DNA from: TMP-86 sp044226865
GTDB lineage: Bacteria > Pseudomonadota > Gammaproteobacteria > Steroidobacterales > Steroidobacteraceae
NCBI GenBank assembly: GCA_044226865.1
Contig: JBGAGE010000001.1
Span: forward strand, 620,001 to 684,000
Direction of reading: 5' to 3'
DNA length: 64,000 nucleotides
The position numbers were made by a program, and so were the translations under genes. A model generated the notes under the pieces. That model had not been told where the DNA came from. It made no database searches and saw nothing but the letters and a program-made list of their open reading frames with translations. Of the stretch, positions 59,106 through 64,000 are shown piece by piece. How positions within the stretch are numbered: the first letter of the stretch is position 1; each line of letters starts with the position of its first letter.

Positions 59106-61403
59106 ATGAAGGCCGGTCGTGAACGCCTTGCGCCCCGGGAGCCCGGCCTGAAATCGTTCAAGACATTGCTGACGCTGTTGCTGGCCGGCGCATTGCTGGT
59201 GGCGTTGTCGCTGACGCTCACGGGCCTTGGCGCGCTGCGCTCGCTCGGGGATCAGGCGCAGCGCCTGTATGCGGCGCAGAACCTCACCGCCGACATCCTG
59301 CCACCCCCGATGTACCTGATCGAGGTGCGCCTGCTCGCATCGCAGGCGGGCGAGGGGCTGGTCAGCCCGGCGCAGGCGCGCGAGCAACTGCAACGCCTGC
59401 GCCGCGAATACGAACAGCGCTCCGCCTTCTGGCGCGCCGCGCCGGGCCTCGGCCTGTCCCCGTCGCGGATCAGCGAGCAGGATGCCACCGCACGCGCGTT
59501 GCTGGATGCCATCGAGCGCGACGTCGTGCCACGGCTGGCGGCGGGTGACCGGGCCGGCGCGGCGCGGGCGTTGCAAGGCGCCGATTTGCTCTATCGCGCA
59601 CACCGCGCGGCGGTGGATGCCACCGTCGGCGAATCCCGCCGCATCACCGAGGCGGCGCGCCGGGATTTCGCCGCCATCCGCCGCCGCACGCAGCTGTATT
59701 CGCTGTCCTCGCTGGCGCTCGGCGCCGCGGTGCTGCTGACATTGTTCGTGTTGTTGTTGCGCCATCTGGGACGCATGGCCGCCGAGTCCGCACGCATCAG
59801 CGGCGAATTGAACGCGGCGACCGCCTCGATCGCGGTGGCCGAGGCGGCCAGCCGCGCCAAGAGCGAATTCCTCGCCACCATGAGCCACGAGCTGCGCACG
59901 CCGATGAATGGTGTGCTCGGCTTCGCGCGCATCCTCATGGAAACACCGCTCACGCCCGAGCAGCGCAACTACGTGCAGACCATCGACAACTCCGGCCAGG
60001 CGCTCACCGCGCTCCTCAACGACATCCTCGATTACTCGAAGATCGAAGCGGGGATGCTGGCCGTCGACAGCGCGCACGTCCGGCTTACCGCCGTGATCGA
60101 GGAAGCGACCAACATGCTCGCCGCCAAGTTCGGCGAAAAGCACCTGGAAGTCATCGTCCGCTACGAACCGGGATGCGGCGAGGGCGTGCGCGGCGACCCG
60201 GCGCGCATCCGCCAGGTGCTGACCAACATCCTCGGCAATGCGCTGAAGTTCACCGCCGCCGGACATGTGCTGATCGACGTGCGTGCCGCGCAGGACGGCT
60301 GGGTGCGTGTCAGCGTGACCGACACCGGAATCGGCATCCCGGCAGCCGTGCAGCCGCTGTTGTTCGAGAAATTCGTGCAGGCCGATTCCAGCACGACCCG
60401 CCGCTTCGGCGGCACCGGCCTGGGTCTTGCGATCAGCCGGCAGCTGATGGAGTTGATGGGTGGCCGTCTTGGCCTGCACAGCGTCGAGGGCGAAGGTGCA
60501 ACGTTCTGGTTCGAATTGCCCTGCGCCGACGATGGCGTGCCGGCCGCCGGCCCCCACGGCGATGCGCCCTTGCCGCGCCGGCTTCTCGTGGTGGACGACA
60601 TCGAAACCAATCGCCGCATCATCGAGCATTGCGCGCGGCGCTGGGGCATCCAGGTTGCCGAGGCAGAGAATGCGCCCATGGCGTTGGCGCTGCTGCGCGC
60701 CGCCGCGCAACGCGGCGAGCCGTACCAGGCGGCCGTGATCGATCACATGATGCCCGACATGGATGGAGCCCAGCTCGGCGCTGCCATTCGCGCCGACCCG
60801 GCGCTGTGCGCCATGACCCTGGTGCTGTTCACCTCGGTCGGGCAACCCGCTCCTGCGGGAAGCGGGGATTTCGATGCGTTCGTACAAAAGCCGCTGACGC
60901 AGCCGCTGCGCCTGCGCGATGCCCTGTCGCAGGCCTTGATCGCACGCGCGCGCGGCTCGATGTGGGCGGCGGCGGCGGCCTCGGAACCTCCGCCCGCGGC
61001 AAGTCACCTCAAGACCCAGCCCATCGGCCAGGCCGTGCTGCTGGTGGAAGACAATCCGGTGAACCGTGAGCTGGGCCTGCACACACTCAAGCGCTATGGC
61101 TATGAGGTGGTCCTGGCGCAGGACGGCGAGGAGGCGGTGCACCTGCACGCGCAACGCCCCTACGCGGCGGTCTTCATGGACTGCCACATGCCGCGCTTGG
61201 ATGGCTTCGACGCAACCCGCGCCATCCGCAGGGCCGAGCTGGCATCCGGTCGGGCTACGCCCATCATCGCCCTGACGGCGGGCGTGATGGACGATGAGCG
61301 TGAGCGCTGCATGGCGGCCGGCATGAGCGATTTCCTCGGCAAGCCCATCGTGCGCGAACAACTGGAGCGGGTGTTGCGCCGTTGGCTGCAGGCCGCGATC
61401 TAG
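59106..61403 (+). CDS. Hybrid sensor histidine kinase with two receiver domains
   Basis: A 765-residue membrane kinase. Membrane segments lie at about 18-42 and 200-219; between them is a helical sensor with LPPPMYLIEVRLLASQA, a motif also seen in some chemoreceptors. The cytoplasmic part has the H-box SHELRTPMNG (His261), an ATPase domain with DTGIGIP and GGTGLGLAISRQL, then two receivers (VIDHMMPDMDG and FMDCHMPRLDG). No HPt domain is present, so a separate transfer protein is needed. ATG 59106 was chosen; the frame is open from 58992. It runs opposite to holC and valS, which it separates. Confidence 0.93.
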   Translation: MKAGRERLAPREPGLKSFKTLLTLLLAGALLVALSLTLTGLGALRSLGDQAQRLYAAQNLTADILPPPMYLIEVRLLASQAGEGLVSPAQAREQLQRLRREYEQRSAFWRAAPGLGLSPSRISEQDATARALLDAIERDVVPRLAAGDRAGAARALQGADLLYRAHRAAVDATVGESRRITEAARRDFAAIRRRTQLYSLSSLALGAAVLLTLFVLLLRHLGRMAAESARISGELNAATASIAVAEAASRAKSEFLATMSHELRTPMNGVLGFARILMETPLTPEQRNYVQTIDNSGQALTALLNDILDYSKIEAGMLAVDSAHVRLTAVIEEATNMLAAKFGEKHLEVIVRYEPGCGEGVRGDPARIRQVLTNILGNALKFTAAGHVLIDVRAAQDGWVRVSVTDTGIGIPAAVQPLLFEKFVQADSSTTRRFGGTGLGLAISRQLMELMGGRLGLHSVEGEGATFWFELPCADDGVPAAGPHGDAPLPRRLLVVDDIETNRRIIEHCARRWGIQVAEAENAPMALALLRAAAQRGEPYQAAVIDHMMPDMDGAQLGAAIRADPALCAMTLVLFTSVGQPAPAGSGDFDAFVQKPLTQPLRLRDALSQALIARARGSMWAAAAASEPPPAASHLKTQPIGQAVLLVEDNPVNRELGLHTLKRYGYEVVLAQDGEEAVHLHAQRPYAAVFMDCHMPRLDGFDATRAIRRAELASGRATPIIALTAGVMDDERERCMAAGMSDFLGKPIVREQLERVLRRWLQAAI

Positions 61404-61421
61404 CGCAGGGCACTCGCCGCC

Positions 61422-61437
61422 GCCGGCGGCCGCCGGC
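61422..61437. repeat. 16-base perfect GC palindrome between convergent genes
   Basis: GCCGGCGGCCGCCGGC is its own reverse complement and lies in the 43-base gap between the hybrid kinase stop and the small gene stop. It could act as a bidirectional terminator stem, but there is no T tract. Confidence 0.5.
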
Positions 61438-61446
61438 CCGGTGCGA

Positions 61447-61728
61447 TCAGCGGCGGGGCTTTTCCTCGCGGACGGCTGCGCGCAGGTGTTCTGACAGGAT
61501 CCTGTCCACCAGGTCGGGCAGCTGCGCCTTGAGGCGGTCGAACACCCGCTCGAACAAGGTGGCCTCCATGTCGCGGGTGGCTTGATGCAACAGCGCGTCG
61601 GCCAGCTTCAGGGTTTCCGATACGATGGCAAGCTGTGCGGCTTGCAACGCTTCCGCCGGCAGGGCGCCGGCGCCCTCGATGGCGTCGGTGAGCACGGGTA
61701 TGTCGCGGGGATCGCCGGGCGTATTCAT
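61447..61728 (-). CDS. Small helical protein downstream of holC, unknown function
   Basis: A 93-residue acidic-to-basic helical protein (VLTDAIEGAGALPAEALQAA, LKLADALLHQATRDMEATLF, FDRLKAQLPDLVDRILSEHL). It overlaps holC by 4 bases, so it is likely a real co-translated gene. I do not recognise the family; no motif for an enzyme or membrane anchor is seen. Its place next to a polymerase subunit gives no clear role. Confidence 0.65.
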   Translation of the reverse strand: MNTPGDPRDIPVLTDAIEGAGALPAEALQAAQLAIVSETLKLADALLHQATRDMEATLFERVFDRLKAQLPDLVDRILSEHLRAAVREEKPRR

Positions 61729-62165
61729 TCGTTGAGCTGATGCGTTTCGAGCGTGATCTGCCGTTCGCGGTAGGCCTTGAAGCGCTCGCGCCCGAGCCGG
61801 CGCCGCTCCGGGTCCTCATCCACGATTTCGGCGATGCGCGCGAAACGCGTCAGCGAGTCGGGATCTTGGCCCGCAAGATTCAGCACCAGGGCGGCGTCCA
61901 CCGGCGACTGCACATCCAGGCAGATGTTCACCGGTGTCAGCGGATCGGGCTCGGCGCCCGCCTCCAGCACCTGGTGCGGCACGAAGGCGCCGTCATCGAA
62001 GGTCCACAGCAACTCGTCCAGCTCGCGCGCCTGCGCCGCGTCCGCCGCCAACAGCAGCACCCGCAGCTGCTTCGAATAGGCCTTTTCGGTCAGCCGGCAA
62101 GCGAACACGTGCCGTGCCCGCGGGTTGGCATTCTTCAGGACGTAGAAGTCGACCCGCTCGGTCAC
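61725..62165 (-). CDS. holC: DNA polymerase III subunit chi
   Basis: Clamp-loader-associated subunit that binds SSB. The 146-residue protein starts VTERVDFYVLKNANPRARHV and has ACRLTEKAYSKQLRVLLLAADA, LDELLWTFDDGAFVPH and PVNICLDVQSPVDAALVLNL of the chi fold. GTG 62165 overlaps the pepA stop by 4 bases (GTGA), as expected in the conserved pepA-holC pair. Confidence 0.94.
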   Translation of the reverse strand: MTERVDFYVLKNANPRARHVFACRLTEKAYSKQLRVLLLAADAAQARELDELLWTFDDGAFVPHQVLEAGAEPDPLTPVNICLDVQSPVDAALVLNLAGQDPDSLTRFARIAEIVDEDPERRRLGRERFKAYRERQITLETHQLNE

Positions 62166-63658
62166 TTGGCGCGGGCGCGATTGAGCAGGAAGTCGACCAG
62201 CAGCGGCACCGGCCGCCCGGTGCTGCCCTTCTGCGCACCGCCCAGCCACGCCGTACCGGCGATGTCCAGGTGCGCCCAGCGCAGGTCCTTGGCGAACTTC
62301 GACAGGAACGAAGCCGCGGTGCAGGCCCCGCCTTCGCGGCCGCCGACGTTGGCGATGTCGGCGAAGTTGCTCTTCAGCTGATCGGCGTATTCGTCGCCGA
62401 TGGGCATGTGCCAGGCACGGTCATCGGCGCGCTGGCCGGCGCTGAGCAATTCGCGCGCCAGGTTTTCGTCATTGCTCATCAAGCCCGAGAGGTGATTGCC
62501 CAGCGCCACGACGCAGGCACCGGTGAGCGTGGCCACGTCGATGACCGTGTCGGGATTGAAGCGGCGCGAGAAGGTGAGGGCGTCGCACAGCACCAGTCGG
62601 CCTTCGGCATCGGTGTTGAGGATCTCCACCGTCTGTCCGGACATGGTGGTGACGATATCCGAGGGCTTGACCGCCCGGCCGCTGGGCATGTTCTCGCAGG
62701 CCGCGGCGATCACCACCAGGTTGATGCGCAGCTTGAGCTCGGCCACGGCGCGCATGACGCCGAGCACGGCGGCCGCGCCGCTCATGTCGAACTTCATTTC
62801 GTCCATGCCCGGCGGGTCCTTCAGCGAGATTCCGCCCGAGTCGAAGGTGATGCCCTTGCCGATGAGCACCACCGGCGCGGCATTCTTGCGCCCGCCATGG
62901 TATTCGCACACGATCAGCCGCGGCGGCTCTTCCGAGCCCTGCGTGACGGCGAGGAAGGCGCCCATCTTCAGCGCCTTGATGGCGTCCTCGTCGTGGATCT
63001 TGGTATGGACAGCGGGGAATTCCTTGGCCAGGGCTTGGGCTCGAGATGCGATGTAGCGCGGCGTGCACACATTGGGCGGGAGATTGGCGAGGTCGCGCGC
63101 GAAGGCCATGCCGTTCGCCAGCGCCACTCCCGCGTGCAGCCCCGCGGCGGCGGTCTTCGGGGCGCGGGCATCGGCCACGGCCGCGTGGACCTTGGACAGG
63201 CGGGCCGCCTTGGGCTTGGGCGGTGTCTTCAGGTCGGGAATCCGATAGGCTTGCGAACTAAACAATTCGGCGACGATGCGGCTGCGGTACTGCACGTCCA
63301 GGTCGGCGACCGGCTCCAGCGGCAGGTAGATGATGGCCTCGGCCGCGCCCGTCTTGCCCAGCGCGGCGGCGGCGGCCTGCACGGCTTTGCGATACTGCTT
63401 GCGCCCGAAGCCCGCGCGCGAGCCCAGGCCCACCAGCAGGATGCGCTCGACCGGCGCCCCCGACAGGCCGAGGAGCAGCAGCGTATCGCCCAGCTTCGCG
63501 GCAAAGTCCCCGCCGTCGCATACCGCCCGCAGCCGGGCGCCCAGTTGCGCATCGAGCTGGCGCGCGGCGGCGCCCAGATCGCCATTTTCGTAAATGCCCA
63601 CCACGGCGCAGGGGGATTTGATTCGCGCCTTGGGGTCCACTACGGCGTTGAACTGCAT
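62162..63658 (-). CDS. pepA: Leucyl aminopeptidase PepA
   Basis: Two-metal M17 aminopeptidase; in E. coli it also binds DNA for recombination and regulation. The 498-residue protein has IGKGITFDSGGISLK, FDMSGAAAVLGVMRAV, LNTDAEGRLVLCDAL and ATLTGACVVALGNHLSGLM. It is standard compared with the divergent M17 protein at 21755. ATG 63658 is used. It faces lptF across a 107-base divergent gap. Confidence 0.97.
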   Translation of the reverse strand: MQFNAVVDPKARIKSPCAVVGIYENGDLGAAARQLDAQLGARLRAVCDGGDFAAKLGDTLLLLGLSGAPVERILLVGLGSRAGFGRKQYRKAVQAAAAALGKTGAAEAIIYLPLEPVADLDVQYRSRIVAELFSSQAYRIPDLKTPPKPKAARLSKVHAAVADARAPKTAAAGLHAGVALANGMAFARDLANLPPNVCTPRYIASRAQALAKEFPAVHTKIHDEDAIKALKMGAFLAVTQGSEEPPRLIVCEYHGGRKNAAPVVLIGKGITFDSGGISLKDPPGMDEMKFDMSGAAAVLGVMRAVAELKLRINLVVIAAACENMPSGRAVKPSDIVTTMSGQTVEILNTDAEGRLVLCDALTFSRRFNPDTVIDVATLTGACVVALGNHLSGLMSNDENLARELLSAGQRADDRAWHMPIGDEYADQLKSNFADIANVGGREGGACTAASFLSKFAKDLRWAHLDIAGTAWLGGAQKGSTGRPVPLLVDFLLNRARAK

Positions 63659-63765
63659 GTTGTCGAATCTCCGGCAAGAAGGCGCGCGGCTTTCCGTCGA
63701 GTGAAGGCGACGTGCGCATAAAACGACAGTTTACTCGATTACGTCTCCGGCTCTAAGCTTCCTCC

Positions 63766-64000
63766 ATGAAATGGACCATCGAGCGCTATGTGCTGCGTGA
63801 AGTCGGCCAGACCTGGCTGGCGGTCACCGGCGTGCTGGTGGCCATCATCCTGTCCAACCAGCTCTCGCGCGTGCTCGGCCAGGCCACCGAGAACGCCTAT
63901 GCCCGGCATGTGGTTGCCGAGCTCATCATGCTGGGTTCCGTCATGAATCTGTCCATCGTGGTGCCGGTGGGGCTGCTGCTGGCGATCGTGCTCTCGCTCG
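63766..64000 (+). CDS. lptF: LptF, lipopolysaccharide export permease (N-terminal part only)
   Basis: Only the first 78 codons are in the window. The peptide (MKWTIERYVLREVGQTWLAV, then LVAIILSNQLSRVLGQA) matches the first helix of LptF, an inner-membrane permease of the LPS export ABC complex. It is divergent from pepA, as in other Gammaproteobacteria. No ribosome site is clear before ATG 63766. Confidence 0.9.
   Translation, partial: MKWTIERYVLREVGQTWLAVTGVLVAIILSNQLSRVLGQATENAYARHVVAELIMLGSVMNLSIVVPVGLLLAIVLSL

Noticed and set aside
58014..61361. 1115-codon leftward open frame across valS and the hybrid kinase
   Set aside because: It is out of frame with valS and antisense to the kinase. 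Both real genes have complete motif sets.

Overview
The window is GC-rich, gene-dense chromosome from a Gammaproteobacterium. The lineage call rests on gene content and order: rnt-pyrC, purM-purN with DUF2066 and hda alongside, DUF2069-wrbA, pepA-holC with lptF divergent, rsxB-nth, apbC-dcd, a monothiol glutaredoxin and type II secretion genes. Base composition and the wall, lipid A and pilus genes suggest a free-living group such as the Nevskiales, Steroidobacterales or Xanthomonadales, but this is inference. Most gene junctions overlap by 1-4 bases (ATGA, GTGA, TTGA, TGATG). I see no rRNA, tRNA, CRISPR array, insertion sequence or prophage, and no gene-free stretch longer than 300 bases.

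Layout. 1-4953: leftward type II secretion block (NarX-type sensor kinase, gspG, gspF, gspE, then a PilM/GspL-like gene cut by the window edge). 5074-9226: lytic transglycosylase, then a leftward four-gene sensory module (outer-membrane-type protein, periplasmic phosphate-binding-like protein, membrane histidine kinase, lone receiver). 9436-14371: lipid cluster with two rightward acyltransferases flanking a leftward cytochrome P450 and a fatty-acyl-AMP ligase/ACP fusion. 14416-17864: PAS-GGDEF-EAL protein and a MazEF-like toxin-antitoxin pair with a palindrome next to the antitoxin start. 17880-23275: NAD synthesis, glutaredoxin, RNase T, dihydroorotase, an M17 peptidase. 23400-29193: pyruvate dehydrogenase operon with a lipoyl domain on E3. 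29190-33335: small secreted protein, DUF1841, endonuclease III, RsxB-like ferredoxin, MetRS.

33463-38133 holds the most interesting block: a HEAT-repeat/Ser-Thr kinase fusion followed by two PilT-family ATPases, set between metG and apbC with a 14-base tandem repeat at one edge. 38197-52269 is largely housekeeping: apbC, dcd, purine synthesis, phospholipid head-group enzymes, hda, wrbA, proS, uracil-DNA glycosylase, rimI, prfC. 52292-58912 is a leftward valS-moxR-DUF58-transglutaminase operon. 59106-61403 is a rightward hybrid histidine kinase lying inside what is usually a contiguous pepA-holC-valS operon; holC, pepA and the start of lptF end the window.

Together the genes describe an envelope-focused bacterium with secretion, pilus retraction, lipid tailoring, peptidoglycan turnover and extensive signalling. 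Starts, domains and motifs were read by eye. Family names come from recognition of conserved motifs, not from a database search.
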